NCBI RefSeq assembly: GCF_017875235.1
Contig: NZ_JAGGMI010000002.1
Span: 124,001 to 188,000 of the forward strand
DNA length: 64,000 nucleotides
Origin: Asticcacaulis solisilvae
GTDB taxonomy: Bacteria > Pseudomonadota > Alphaproteobacteria > Caulobacterales > Caulobacteraceae
Direction of reading: 5' to 3'
The position numbers and the translations under genes were made by a program. Under the pieces are notes generated by a model. That model had not been told where the DNA came from, made no database searches, and saw only the letters and a program-made list of their open reading frames with translations. How positions within the stretch are numbered: the stretch's first letter is position 1; every line of letters starts with the position of its first letter. This document shows, piece after piece, positions 45,201 through 53,930 of the stretch.

Positions 45201-46100
45201 TCACCAGCGGCGTGGCAGCTCGACATTGATATGCGTGGCCGCCACCGCCGCCTGCCCGACGGCGACGCTGATCTGGTTCAGCCCGCTGACGACGTCGCCC
45301 GCCGCATATAGCCCCGGCACCGAGGTCTGCTGATAGGCGTCGGTCACCAGATTGCCGGCGCTGTCGCAGTCGGCGCCCAGGGCCAGCGCCAGACCGGATC
45401 GCGGCCGGCAGCCGAACATCGGATAGATGCTGTCGAAGACGTGCACCTGACCGTCGACCACCGCCGCGGCTTCGCCTGTCTCGCTGACCTTCAGCGCCGC
45501 CTGCGACGATTCCAGCAGGCCGATTCCCGCCTCGGACAGGCAGTTCTTCTGGTCGGTCGTCAGGCCGTCCTTCTCCATGACGTGGATCAGGGTCAGGTCG
45601 GCCGTGTAGGTCCTCAGGAAAAGCGCGTGCGCCATGGCGCCTTCGGTCCGCGCCATGATCGCCACCCGCTTGTCGATGATCTCATAGGCATCGCACACCG
45701 GGCACAGCCGCAACGCGCCTTTGGAAACCGCTGTCGCCCAGTTCGGCGTATCCATCCCGGCATCCGTAATGCCCGTCGTCAGGATCACCGTCCGCCCCAT
45801 GACGCGCTCCGGCCCGAAACAGGCGGCGAATCCGCCTGCGTCTCGCTCCAGCGCATCCGCCAGGCCGTCAAATCGCGCCACTTCGTAGGCGGACAGCTGC
45901 GCGTTCAGCCGGCCCAGCAGGCTCAGGCCGGTTACGCCGTCCGGAAAGCCCGGGAAGTTGTGCGACACCGGAATAAGCTCGGCGCGGCTGCGGCCATTGT
46001 CGATCAGCGCCACCGAGCGCCGGAACCGCGCCATGTAAATCGCCGCCGTCAGACCCGCCGGCCCGCCGCCGATGATCAGGCAATCAAAGACCGGCGGCAT
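45201..46100 (-). CDS. Thioredoxin-reductase-like FAD/NAD(P) oxidoreductase
   Basis: A 299-residue flavoprotein. FAD site IIGGGPAGLTAAIYMAR at the N-terminus, a CPVCDAY motif near residue 140 equivalent to the CxxC redox pair of thioredoxin reductase, and the C-terminal FAD motif LYAAGDVVSGLNQISVAVGQA. The second glycine-rich NADPH motif is weak (VAIMARTEGAM), so pyridine-nucleotide use is uncertain. ATG 46100 gives the family start; the frame continues upstream without homology. Convergent with the winged-helix gene with a 7-base gap. Confidence 0.86.
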   Translation of the reverse strand: MPPVFDCLIIGGGPAGLTAAIYMARFRRSVALIDNGRSRAELIPVSHNFPGFPDGVTGLSLLGRLNAQLSAYEVARFDGLADALERDAGGFAACFGPERVMGRTVILTTGITDAGMDTPNWATAVSKGALRLCPVCDAYEIIDKRVAIMARTEGAMAHALFLRTYTADLTLIHVMEKDGLTTDQKNCLSEAGIGLLESSQAALKVSETGEAAAVVDGQVHVFDSIYPMFGCRPRSGLALALGADCDSAGNLVTDAYQQTSVPGLYAAGDVVSGLNQISVAVGQAAVAATHINVELPRRW

Positions 46101-46519
46101 ATCTGTCACCCTGGCTGTTTCGAATAGGACCAACCTAGCGCGTCGGACATTTGGAAAGGATAGGGCAGGGCCCAGCCCGCATAATAAAATGGAAAATAGC
46201 CTTGCCTCGCCCCTGCCGGCTGATTCTCGAATCACCCCGTTGCCTGGCAAGGTCTAAGGCGAAAAAGGCGTTTTTTTGCGCTTGACTTCGAATTGATTTG
46301 TGTCCGGACGGCGTCAAAATACCTCAAAAACCCGCAAACCCTTAAAAAAACACGGTTTGCAGTGCAAAAACTCCGATTTCTGTTTTGACGCGCATTAATT
46401 TTTGGTGTCTCTATCCCGTCACCTGTTGGCGACTCAATGGTCGGTTCGAAACCGCAAACCCAATGGCTGCAACAGGGCGAATAGCCAACCGCCCGTACTC
46501 GGGTAAGGGAGAAACAGAT
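46101..46519. other. Non-coding stretch upstream of hupB
   Basis: About 420 bases. It holds promoters of the reverse oxidoreductase gene and of hupB. GCGTCAAAA (46311-46319) and TTTTGACGC (46383-46391) form a distant inverted repeat in an A+T-rich part. No gene is supported. Confidence 0.45.
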
Positions 46520-46795
46520 ATGACCAAAGCTGAACTGGTAGCCGCCATCGCGGAATCGGCTGGACTCACCAAGGATCAAGCCAAGAAGGCCCTGGACGCC
46601 TTCACCGACAGCGTCGTCGGCGCCCTGAAGAGCGGCGATGACGTCCGTCTCGTCGGTTTCGGCACCTTCCTCGCCGTCAAGCGCGAAGCCGGCACGGCCC
46701 GCAACCCGCGCACCGGCGAAACCGTGAAGCGTCCGGCCTCAGTCACGGCCCGCTTCCGCGTTGGCGAAGGCCTCAAGGGCGCGCTGAACGGCTAA
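46520..46795 (+). CDS. hupB: DNA-binding protein HU
   Basis: A 91-residue histone-like protein that bends DNA and compacts the nucleoid. MTKAELVAAIAESAGLTKDQAKKAL and the arm GFGTFLAVKREAGTARNPRTGE are standard; Pro in the RNPRTG arm tip is kept. ATG 46520 has AGGGAGA upstream; an in-frame ATG at 46385 would add 45 unrelated residues. Last of the tig/clpP/clpX/lon/hupB series. Confidence 0.96.
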   Translation: MTKAELVAAIAESAGLTKDQAKKALDAFTDSVVGALKSGDDVRLVGFGTFLAVKREAGTARNPRTGETVKRPASVTARFRVGEGLKGALNG

Positions 46796-46839
46796 TCTGT
46801 TCGGATAGCCACTAAGGGCCATCCACACGTAATTCAGGG

Positions 46840-46874
46840 GACGTTTCCGGATACCGGAAACGTCTCTTGACTTT
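46840..46874 (+). terminator. Likely terminator of hupB
   Basis: Perfect 11-bp stem GACGTTTCCGG/CCGGAAACGTC with loop ATA; the following TCTTGACTTTT is only partly T-rich. Located 45 bases after the hupB stop and before tRNA-Val. Confidence 0.75.
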
Positions 46875-46912
46875 TCAGGGGGCACGCGGCAAACGGAGCC
46901 TCCTCCTGGAGA

Positions 46913-46988
46913 GGGCGATTAGCTCAGCTGGCAGAGCGGCTCGTTTACACCGAGTAGGTCGGCGGTTCGATCCCGTCATCGCCCACCA
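46913..46988 (+). tRNA. tRNA-Val (anticodon TAC)
   Basis: Acceptor GGGCGAT pairs with ATCGCCC; D-arm TAGCTCAGCTGGCAGAGC; anticodon loop TTTACAC gives anticodon TAC; T-arm GGCGG-TTCGATC-CCGTC; CCA is encoded. 76 bases. Confidence 0.96.
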
Positions 46989-47054
46989 CCAGGGTGCGAG
47001 GCACCCTGGACCCGGAATCGTGACGTCACGTGTGGCCAGGGCCGCATGCTCACG

Positions 47055-47672
47055 TCAGCCCAACTTTCGCGCTATAAATTGAGTCACCGAGCCGGAACCC
47101 GTGTGGCCCAGGCCTTCGCGGATGTCGTGGACAGTGTCCCGCGCCAGGATAATCTCGAAGCCTTCGAACGCCTCGACAAGCATGTCCAGTGACGTCAGAT
47201 AGTCGACATCCTTCGGCCCGCCAGTGCAATAAGACAGTTGCGCGGCATTATAGCCTTCCAGCAGAAATACCCCGCCGGGCTTCAGCGCCGTCCGGATCGC
47301 GGCATAAAGCGGCGGCCGGTCGCGCGTAGACAGGTGGCAGAAGATCGACACCACGCCGTCCCAAGCGGCGGTCCCCATGTCATAGCGCGTGAGATCGGCC
47401 AGGACATAGTCAATCGCGACACCGCGCGCCCTGGCAAGACCCAAGGCCTTGGCCTGGCCTTCCGGCGAAAAATCAACGCCTTGTACCCGGCAGTTCTGTT
47501 CCGCCAGGAAGACGGCATTGCGCCCTTCGCCTTCAGCCAGGCTCAATACCCGGCCGCCAGGGCCGAACAGGCCGGCATGTTCGCGCAGGAAGTCGTTGGG
47601 CTCGGCGCCGTAAAGATAGGCTTCCTGCTTGTATCGCTCGTCCCAGAAGTCCGCTCCCGTAAATCCGGTCAT
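47055..47672 (-). CDS. Class I SAM-dependent methyltransferase, TehB-like
   Basis: A 205-residue methyltransferase. FWDERYKQEAYLYGAEPNDFL at the N-terminus and the SAM site VLSLAEGEGRNAVFLA (motif I) identify the TehB/thiopurine-like subgroup, which includes tellurite-resistance enzymes. ATG 47672 is supported by AGGAA just upstream on the coding strand. It is divergent from a MerR-family gene, and its promoter has the long spacer that MerR proteins act on. Confidence 0.87.
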   Translation of the reverse strand: MTGFTGADFWDERYKQEAYLYGAEPNDFLREHAGLFGPGGRVLSLAEGEGRNAVFLAEQNCRVQGVDFSPEGQAKALGLARARGVAIDYVLADLTRYDMGTAAWDGVVSIFCHLSTRDRPPLYAAIRTALKPGGVFLLEGYNAAQLSYCTGGPKDVDYLTSLDMLVEAFEGFEIILARDTVHDIREGLGHTGSGSVTQFIARKLG

Positions 47673-47729
47673 GGTCACATTCCTTATCTGATTCAATAAA
47701 TTGCCCGCATATCCTTACGAGTCTGGAAA

Positions 47730-47760
47730 AGTCTACAAGTTCAAGCTAACTTGAGGTCAA
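47730..47760 (-). promoter_or_regulatory. MerR-type promoter (19-bp spacer) of the methyltransferase gene
   Basis: On the reverse strand TTGACC (47755-47760) and TAGACT (47730-47735) are separated by 19 bases instead of 17. The spacer contains the dyad CAAGTT-N6-AACTTG (47736-47753). The overlong spacer with a central dyad is the hallmark of MerR-activated promoters, and the merR gene starts 25 bases away on the other strand. Confidence 0.78.
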
Positions 47761-47784
47761 GGATAAAAAACGCAAGGCTTGCCC

Positions 47785-48180
47785 ATGCTCGACATCGCCG
47801 AAGTCGCCAGACAGTCCGGCCTGCCGGCCTCGACCCTACGCTTCTACGAGGAAAAGGGCCTGATCGCCTCGATCGGCCGGCGCGGCCTGAAACGCCTGTT
47901 TGAAACCGCCGTGCTCGAGCGCCTCTCGCTGATCTCGCTGGGCCGCAAGGCCGGCTTTTCGCTCGACGACATCGCCGCCATGTTCGGCGTCGATGGCAGC
48001 GTGCACATCGATCGCATGACCCTGGCGGCCAAGGCCGACGAACTCGACCGCACGATTCGCCGCCTCAGCGCCTTACGCGATGGCCTGCGGCACGCCGCCC
48101 AATGCCCGGCGCCCAGCCATCTCGAGTGCCCGACCTTTCAGCGTCTGCTGAAGGGCGCCACAAAGCCGAAGCGCGCCTAA
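47785..48180 (+). CDS. MerR-family regulator with C-x7-C sensor loop
   Basis: A 131-residue regulator. The N-terminal winged helix (IAEVARQSGLPASTLRFYEEKGLI) is followed by the dimerisation helix (about 80-112) and a C-terminal CPAPSHLECPTFQRLL. Two cysteines seven residues apart and the CP...CPxxxxL frame resemble the metal loop of CueR-type sensors, though His/Glu in the loop differ. ATG 47785 has AAGG 7 bases upstream; TTG 47779 is less likely. Probable regulator of the divergent methyltransferase. The 3' end overlaps the K+ channel gene by four bases. Confidence 0.87.
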   Translation: MLDIAEVARQSGLPASTLRFYEEKGLIASIGRRGLKRLFETAVLERLSLISLGRKAGFSLDDIAAMFGVDGSVHIDRMTLAAKADELDRTIRRLSALRDGLRHAAQCPAPSHLECPTFQRLLKGATKPKRA

Positions 48181-49193
48181 TCCCTGCCGGTGCGCGCAAT
48201 CTCGACGATTACATCCCCGGCCTGAAGCGCTTTCGCTTCCTCTTCCCAATAGCCGTGGATCCTGCCGCCACGGCACAGGCGCAGGCCCTTGCCGGTCGTA
48301 AGCGATTCAAGCGATTGGCCGGCTTCGTCGGCCGTAATTTCGCGCTCGCGCAGCACCACGCAGCCATCGGCTGAAGCCAGATCGGCAATATATTCGACCA
48401 CGTGCCGGCCTTCCGAAGCCCGCGCCAGCAGGTGTCCACCCATGCTTACCGGATTGATGACGTTGTTGGCGCCGGCTTGCCGCATCAGGTCTTCGTTTTC
48501 GGTTGCGCGGACCGCGGCGCTGATCGACACGGTGGGATTCATCTGCCGCGCGCTGAGCACGATCAAAACGGTCGAATCGTCACGATGGGTCGATATGATG
48601 ACCGCCCGGGCAGTGGCGATGTTGGCGGCAGCCTGTGTGGCGTTCACGGTCGCATCACCGACAATGCCAGTGACGCCGCGTTCTATGGCCGCGGAGATGC
48701 GGTGCTCGCTCTGATCGACGACGACGATGGTTTCGCACTTCTCGCCTTGGCGCAGCAGCTCATCGACCACCGATTCGCCGGTGGCGCCATAGCCGTAGAT
48801 GATGATGTGGTCCTTCAGTGTTTTCCGAATCATGTGCGTCCGAAACTGCTCCCACGTGCTTTTGAGCACCAGCGTGTAGGCGGTGCCGAGAAAGATGATC
48901 CAGATAAACAGCCTGACCGGCGTCACGACAAAGGTATCGAACATGCGCGCCCGGTCGCTGACCGGCACGATATCGCCATAGCCGACGGTCGTAACCGTTA
49001 TGGCGGTGAAATAGACGACATCGCTGAATGATACGTGGCCATCGATATTGTCCTTCAGTCCTTCGCGGTCCAGCCAGTGGCCGCCCATGGCAATGCCGAC
49101 GAAGAGAAGGCACAGCATGGCCCGCACCCACAGCGACTGCCATACATTCATCTTTGGCTTGCGCTTCAGCACAAGCGGCAGGGTTACGGGCAT
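48177..49193 (-). CDS. Potassium channel with TrkA-N (RCK) domain
   Basis: A 338-residue inner-membrane channel. Two membrane helices (about 23-42 and 88-110) flank the pore with the selectivity filter TTVGYGD. A cytoplasmic RCK domain follows (about 128-250) with the Rossmann motif IIYGYGATGESV, then a short TrkA-C-like part. Layout is that of Kch/MthK-like channels gated by a ligand. It lies 64 bases downstream of the EEP-family gene on the same strand. Confidence 0.92.
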   Translation of the reverse strand: MPVTLPLVLKRKPKMNVWQSLWVRAMLCLLFVGIAMGGHWLDREGLKDNIDGHVSFSDVVYFTAITVTTVGYGDIVPVSDRARMFDTFVVTPVRLFIWIIFLGTAYTLVLKSTWEQFRTHMIRKTLKDHIIIYGYGATGESVVDELLRQGEKCETIVVVDQSEHRISAAIERGVTGIVGDATVNATQAAANIATARAVIISTHRDDSTVLIVLSARQMNPTVSISAAVRATENEDLMRQAGANNVINPVSMGGHLLARASEGRHVVEYIADLASADGCVVLREREITADEAGQSLESLTTGKGLRLCRGGRIHGYWEEEAKALQAGDVIVEIARTGRD

Positions 49194-49257
49194 ATCGGTC
49201 GGCCGTCTGTTGAACGGCGGAATGCTAAGCAGATTGCTGCCGTCTTGCCAGTGTTTT

Positions 49258-50160
49258 TCAGAACACCAGATCCGTGCGCACGGGCAAGTGATCGGATCCC
49301 ACCGGCGTCAACACCTTGAACTTGCCGGCCTTGACGCCCTTGGTCAGGACGTGGTCGATCTGGATCGCCAGCCACGGCCGGCCTTCAGGCCAGGTGTGGG
49401 TGATGCCCGACCCCGACGGCCACTGCATCCTGTTGGCCATCAGAGAGTTCAGGCTGCCTGACCACAGGGTGGCATTGAGATCGCCGGCCAGCACGACCGG
49501 CTTGGTTTCCCGCGCGATCCGCACCGCAAGGGCATCGAGATAGACGCGGTTGTCGACCGTCAGCACAGTGTTGGCCGGCGGCATGGGATGGGCGACATAG
49601 AGGACGAAGTCGCCGAAATCGGCGCGTGCCGCCGTCATGCCCCGCGTCCCCAATTCGAAGACCTCGGCTTTGAACGGGCGTTGGGCGTAGATGGCCACGC
49701 CGAATATACCGAGGTCGGGTCCGTAGCGGTAGGGATAACGATCCGACAATCCTTCCAGCGCCGCGATCCATTCCGGCGAGGTCTCGGCGGCGGCAAAAAT
49801 GTCAGGCCCCTCGGCCTCGACCAGGGCCAGGACCTTGGCGTGCTCCGGATTGCCGGTCAGCACGTTCGAGAAAACCAGGCTGACAGGCTTTCCTTGCGCC
49901 TCGGCGGGCAGGATGGGCCGGTTGAATATCCGCCAGGCGACGGGCGCCAGGTTGACCGCCACGACCACGGCCGCCAGAGCGATCAGCCAGCGCTTCTTCA
50001 GCAGAACCGTCGCCACCAGCCCGGCAGTCGCCAGAATCAGAAACTGGATTCGAAACGGCGAGATCATGTCGCCCGGCCAGCCGCCGACAAACGCGACAAG
50101 GCTGGTGACCAACCCCACCGCCAGTCCAACAGCCATCAGATAACGCGCAGCCTTTTCCAT
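49258..50160 (-). CDS. Membrane-anchored endonuclease/exonuclease/phosphatase family protein
   Basis: A 300-residue protein. Three hydrophobic segments (about 8-30, 36-52 and 56-72) precede an EEP domain with the metal-site motifs AAAETSPEW, AGDLNATLWS and VGSDHLPVRTDL. This architecture is widespread and its substrate unknown; a phosphodiester in the periplasm or on lipids is possible. ATG 50160 has GGGGGAAA before it. The coding start lies 11 bases past the terminator of the autotransporter. Confidence 0.86.
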   Translation of the reverse strand: MEKAARYLMAVGLAVGLVTSLVAFVGGWPGDMISPFRIQFLILATAGLVATVLLKKRWLIALAAVVVAVNLAPVAWRIFNRPILPAEAQGKPVSLVFSNVLTGNPEHAKVLALVEAEGPDIFAAAETSPEWIAALEGLSDRYPYRYGPDLGIFGVAIYAQRPFKAEVFELGTRGMTAARADFGDFVLYVAHPMPPANTVLTVDNRVYLDALAVRIARETKPVVLAGDLNATLWSGSLNSLMANRMQWPSGSGITHTWPEGRPWLAIQIDHVLTKGVKAGKFKVLTPVGSDHLPVRTDLVF

Positions 50161-50170
50161 TGTTTCCCCC

Positions 50171-50209
50171 AAACAAAAACCGCCAGCCTTATGAAAAGAC
50201 TGGCGGTTT
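50171..50209 (-). terminator. Intrinsic terminator of the autotransporter gene
   Basis: Perfect 10-bp stem AAACCGCCAG/CTGGCGGTTT with a 13-base loop, followed on the reverse strand by TTGTTT. It sits directly upstream of the EEP-family start codon. Confidence 0.85.
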
Positions 50210-50234
50210 GACACCTATACCGTGCGATCCATTC

Positions 50235-53200
50235 CTAGAACTGGAAGCGCGTGCGCAGCGACAGGCTGTAGTTCTTGTAGGCTTCCAGATCCTGGTAATT
50301 GCCTTCCAGCGAGAAGTAGCTGTACTCGTTGTCGGTCGACAGGCGGAAACCGGCCACCGGCCCACCGCCGGTGATTTCGCCGCCGTTCAGCGTGAAGGCC
50401 GTGCCGCCCTTGAAGTTGGCGACCGTATCGCCCAGATCGCCGGCGACGCTCTGCTTCCAGCCAATCCACAGTTCCGGACGGATGAACCAGCGCGTATAGC
50501 TGACATTCACGAGCGCCTTGGCGCTTGCAATCTTCGAATCACGGCTGGCGACATCCAGGTTGAAGTAGTCGCCGCCACCGGTCTCGGACCGCTCTTCTTC
50601 GTTGAGACCGAAGAAGTCCGCCGTGAGCGCCGGCGTGACATTGAAGAAGCCGGCACGATAATCGACCGAGGCGCCGATACCGGCGCTGTACGAATAGCCG
50701 TTCCACTCCGATTCGGCGACATGCGCCACCTGCTTGCTCAACAGTTCGCGCGTCGATTCGAACTGCGCGAAACCGGCGCCGACATGGGCCCAGCCCTTGA
50801 AGCCGCCGCTGCGCATCCGCCAGTAACCGCCGATGGTCAGGTCCGACGCGACCAGGTCTTCGTTGCCGATGGCGAAGCTGTCGATCGGGGTCGTCGAGGT
50901 ATAGGCCAGGTATACGCCGACCATCGACTTGTCGCCCATGGCGGTTTCACGGCCGCCGGCGAAGCTGAAGCCGGTCGCCTCGAAGCCCGCGGTGTCGCCG
51001 CGTTCGCGCTCGTTGCGGAAGCCGTATTCCTGCAGCCAGTACTGGCCGCCGTCATTGTTCGGAATGACGGTGAGGCTGCCCAACCCCTGCGTCAGCGATT
51101 CGTGGCCCTGGGCCAGGGTGATGGCGGTTTCGCCCGAATAGTCCGGCAGATACTGGTTATAGATCGGGTCGAAGGCGTCCTTGGTCAGGGTCGACATGAT
51201 GGCCGCCGTCGCCGCGGCGTCCTGCTTGACCGCGTTCATGACCGGGAGGAAGGCGGCGTATTCGTTGTCCGTGAAACCGGCTTCGGCCTGGGTCTTCAGG
51301 CGGAAATTGGCCGACAACGTGGTCTTGGCCGCGTCGGTGGTCAGGTCGGCGTGATAGACATAAGGCGTACGGCCATCCAGGGTGGTAGCCATATTGCCGA
51401 GATTGATATTCGACGCCGTCATGACGGTGAAGCTCTGCGGCGTCAGCAGGACGTTGTTGAGCGCGATATTGAGCGTCGCGCCATTGTCGAAGACCGCCGT
51501 GCCGGTCGCCGCGAAGACCGGCGTCGTCGGGGCGGTAGTGTCGAGCGTAATGCCGAGCGTCGCCTTGTCACCGACATGCAGCGTCGTCAGGTTGAGCCGG
51601 GTTCCGGCGGTCAGGGCGGCGGCCGACGTGCCGCCGATATCCAGGGCAACCGTTCCCGTGCTCGACAGCTTGCCGAAATAGGTCGATGCGCCGGTCAGGA
51701 TATAGCTGTTGGCGCCGGCGCCGAAGTCGATATTGCCCGAAATCGTGCCGCCGTTCTGGGCGATGGCGTCGCCGCCCGAACCCAGCAGGATGTCACCGAC
51801 GATGAACGGGGCGGCAATGGCCTTGTCGGCGTCGGAATCGGTCGGCGCGGTATCGGTCTGGGTCAGGGTCAGGCCGACCGTGTTGGTCCGCGTGTCGATG
51901 GCGACCGGGCGATTGACGAGCGTGTCCGCGACGCCGTCGCCATTGTCGTCGCTGGCCGTGATCGTGGCGGCGATGATATTCTTGTTGTTAAGCGTGGTCA
52001 GGGTGTTCGACTGGTCGCGAATGGCGGCCGCATTGGCCGTCGAACCGGTTGCCGTTGCCTGGACCGATGATCCGGCGGCGATGTCGATGACGGCCAGGTT
52101 GGCGCCCGCGGCGATGTCGATGGCGCGGGCCGTCGTGCCGGCGCCGACCGTGGTATAGGTCGTGGTGCCGTTTGTCGTCGTTCCGGTCGTCACGGTCGCG
52201 ATCGTGGCGCGGATGGTTCCCTTGTTGATGTCCAGGCGGGGCGTGCTGAGGCCCGCACCGACCAGGAGGCCCGTCGCGTTGCCGCCGCCCGACGTCGCGG
52301 AGATGACACCAGTGGTATTGTAGACGCCGATGCCGTTGGCGATAGTGACCGCCTGGCCCAGGCCGCCCAGTTGCACCGCCGTGCCGTTAATGCCCGTATA
52401 GACGCCCGCGCCGGTGATGCCGCCGCGAATCAGCAGGCCGTAATTTACGGCAGGCGGCGAAACGGCGGTCGAAGCATAGGTGACGCCGCCCAAGGTCGTC
52501 GCTGTCGTGGCGGACCCGATGCGCAGGGCAGGGGCAGAACCATAATTTGTAATGTTGGCGGTACCCTGATCACTGTCAACCTGGCCGTCCCCGTCCTCAT
52601 CCGGGTTGCTATCGGCCGACGAGGTGTCGGTATCGACATTGTTGGCCTGGGCCGCACCGATGAGCACGCCCTTGGTATAGTTGCCCGACAGGCTGACGGT
52701 CGCGCCGCTCTGATACATGTCTTCCGGCGTGGCCATGACGGCCTTGAGCTGGTCGGCCGTCAGGGTCGACGGCGTGGCCGTCGCATAGCCCGACGACGAG
52801 TAGCCGCCGTCGATGATGACCGAACCGCCGAAGTCGCCGTTGAGGACGGCCACGGAGCTATCCTTGCCGTGCACGCCGATGGTGCCGGAAAGAATCACAT
52901 TGCCGGTTGCACCGTTCTCAAGCGCGATGGCGGTATTGTTGTCGCCTTCCATGGCGATGGTGCCATCGGTCTTGAAGGCGCCGTCGATCTTGTTCTCGAA
53001 GCGCACGCCATAGGAATTATTGCCTTCGACCTTGATGGCGGCGGCGCTGGAGACCGTCACATTGCCGACAAACGGCGTTGTTCCCGTCGAACGGACGCCG
53101 TAACGGCCGGTGCCTTGCGCGAACGGGCCGTCCAGAACGCCGTCGCCCGTGTTCTTGCTGTCCGTGGCCGTATAATCGTCGGTGACCGTGATGGCGCCGC

Positions 53201-53501
53201 CAATCGTCAGGGTCGAGGTCCGGCCGCCGTCAATCAGGACCGCCGTCGAATTGTCGGCCGACTTCGCCATGTCGATGGCGCCGGTCAGGCTGACGGTATT
53301 GTTGGAATTCACCGTGATGGCGGTGCCCGAAGTCAGGGTAATCTTGCCGTTCGAATCAACCGTCAGGTCGCCGGTGGTCGTCGTATTGACGGGAGCGGTG
53401 GTGGCGGTCGAGATCGTCGTCGCGGCCAAGGCCTGTCCGGCGACAAGGCCCGTCAGGATAAGGCCCAGAGCTGTGGCGGACAGAAGCTGGTGTTTGCGCA
53501 T
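50235..53501 (-). CDS. Autotransporter (type Va) with long beta-helix-like passenger
   Basis: A 1088-residue protein. Signal peptide at about 1-26 (GQALA-A); passenger at about 27-800, rich in Thr, Ser, Gly, Ala and Asn with repeating short strands as in beta-helices (GNVTVSSAAAIKV, GTIGVHGKDSSVAV); autotransporter barrel at about 810-1088, ending LRTRFQF. Two acidic calcium-loop-like segments lie in the passenger (DEDGDGQVDSD near 300 and DDNGDGVADT near 520). No protease catalytic set seen, so adhesion is more likely. ATG 53501 is the first start that gives the signal. Monocistronic, with terminator. Confidence 0.92.
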   Translation of the reverse strand: MRKHQLLSATALGLILTGLVAGQALAATTISTATTAPVNTTTTGDLTVDSNGKITLTSGTAITVNSNNTVSLTGAIDMAKSADNSTAVLIDGGRTSTLTIGGAITVTDDYTATDSKNTGDGVLDGPFAQGTGRYGVRSTGTTPFVGNVTVSSAAAIKVEGNNSYGVRFENKIDGAFKTDGTIAMEGDNNTAIALENGATGNVILSGTIGVHGKDSSVAVLNGDFGGSVIIDGGYSSSGYATATPSTLTADQLKAVMATPEDMYQSGATVSLSGNYTKGVLIGAAQANNVDTDTSSADSNPDEDGDGQVDSDQGTANITNYGSAPALRIGSATTATTLGGVTYASTAVSPPAVNYGLLIRGGITGAGVYTGINGTAVQLGGLGQAVTIANGIGVYNTTGVISATSGGGNATGLLVGAGLSTPRLDINKGTIRATIATVTTGTTTNGTTTYTTVGAGTTARAIDIAAGANLAVIDIAAGSSVQATATGSTANAAAIRDQSNTLTTLNNKNIIAATITASDDNGDGVADTLVNRPVAIDTRTNTVGLTLTQTDTAPTDSDADKAIAAPFIVGDILLGSGGDAIAQNGGTISGNIDFGAGANSYILTGASTYFGKLSSTGTVALDIGGTSAAALTAGTRLNLTTLHVGDKATLGITLDTTAPTTPVFAATGTAVFDNGATLNIALNNVLLTPQSFTVMTASNINLGNMATTLDGRTPYVYHADLTTDAAKTTLSANFRLKTQAEAGFTDNEYAAFLPVMNAVKQDAAATAAIMSTLTKDAFDPIYNQYLPDYSGETAITLAQGHESLTQGLGSLTVIPNNDGGQYWLQEYGFRNERERGDTAGFEATGFSFAGGRETAMGDKSMVGVYLAYTSTTPIDSFAIGNEDLVASDLTIGGYWRMRSGGFKGWAHVGAGFAQFESTRELLSKQVAHVAESEWNGYSYSAGIGASVDYRAGFFNVTPALTADFFGLNEEERSETGGGDYFNLDVASRDSKIASAKALVNVSYTRWFIRPELWIGWKQSVAGDLGDTVANFKGGTAFTLNGGEITGGGPVAGFRLSTDNEYSYFSLEGNYQDLEAYKNYSLSLRTRFQF

Positions 53502-53853
53502 GGTTTAAAAGCTTCCCTGAGGTGCTTAACTTCGGTTTTCATAGATACGGCGACGGCGGTCGCCGCATTCGCAAGTGTTGTGTGCGGTCTTCCTTAGCCT
53601 TATTTTCGCCGCCGGAAAAGCCCGCGCGCAACGCCTGACGTTACACGGGCCGGCAGCGCACACCCCGGCGTACGTTTACCCCACCCACAAGGCAGTCAGA
53701 ATTTGAAAATAAAGAGGGCGTAATTATGTCCGCCGGCTGTCCGCACCGTCGCGAACGCGCATTTCGCCCGTGAAGGCGATCTGGCATTTTTTGAATTGTA
53801 AGGAAAGAAAGAGGAGGGAAATGCGGAGCCACCCGATTGCTTTTCAGCAGGGG
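53502..53853. other. Non-coding stretch between autotransporter and tRNA-Asp
   Basis: About 350 bases that should hold the autotransporter promoter. I see no clear -35/-10 pair and no gene. Confidence 0.45.
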
Positions 53854-53930
53854 TGGCGCGAGTGACGGGGCTCGAACCCGCGACCTTCGGCGTGACAGGC
53901 CGACACTCTAACCAACTGAGCTACACCCGC
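53854..53930 (-). tRNA. tRNA-Asp (anticodon GTC)
   Basis: On the reverse strand: acceptor GCGGGTG with CACTCGC (one G-T pair), D-arm TAGCTCAGTTGGTTAGAG, anticodon loop CTGTCAC (GTC), T-arm CGGG-TTCGAGC-CCCG and encoded CCA. 77 bases. Confidence 0.96.
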
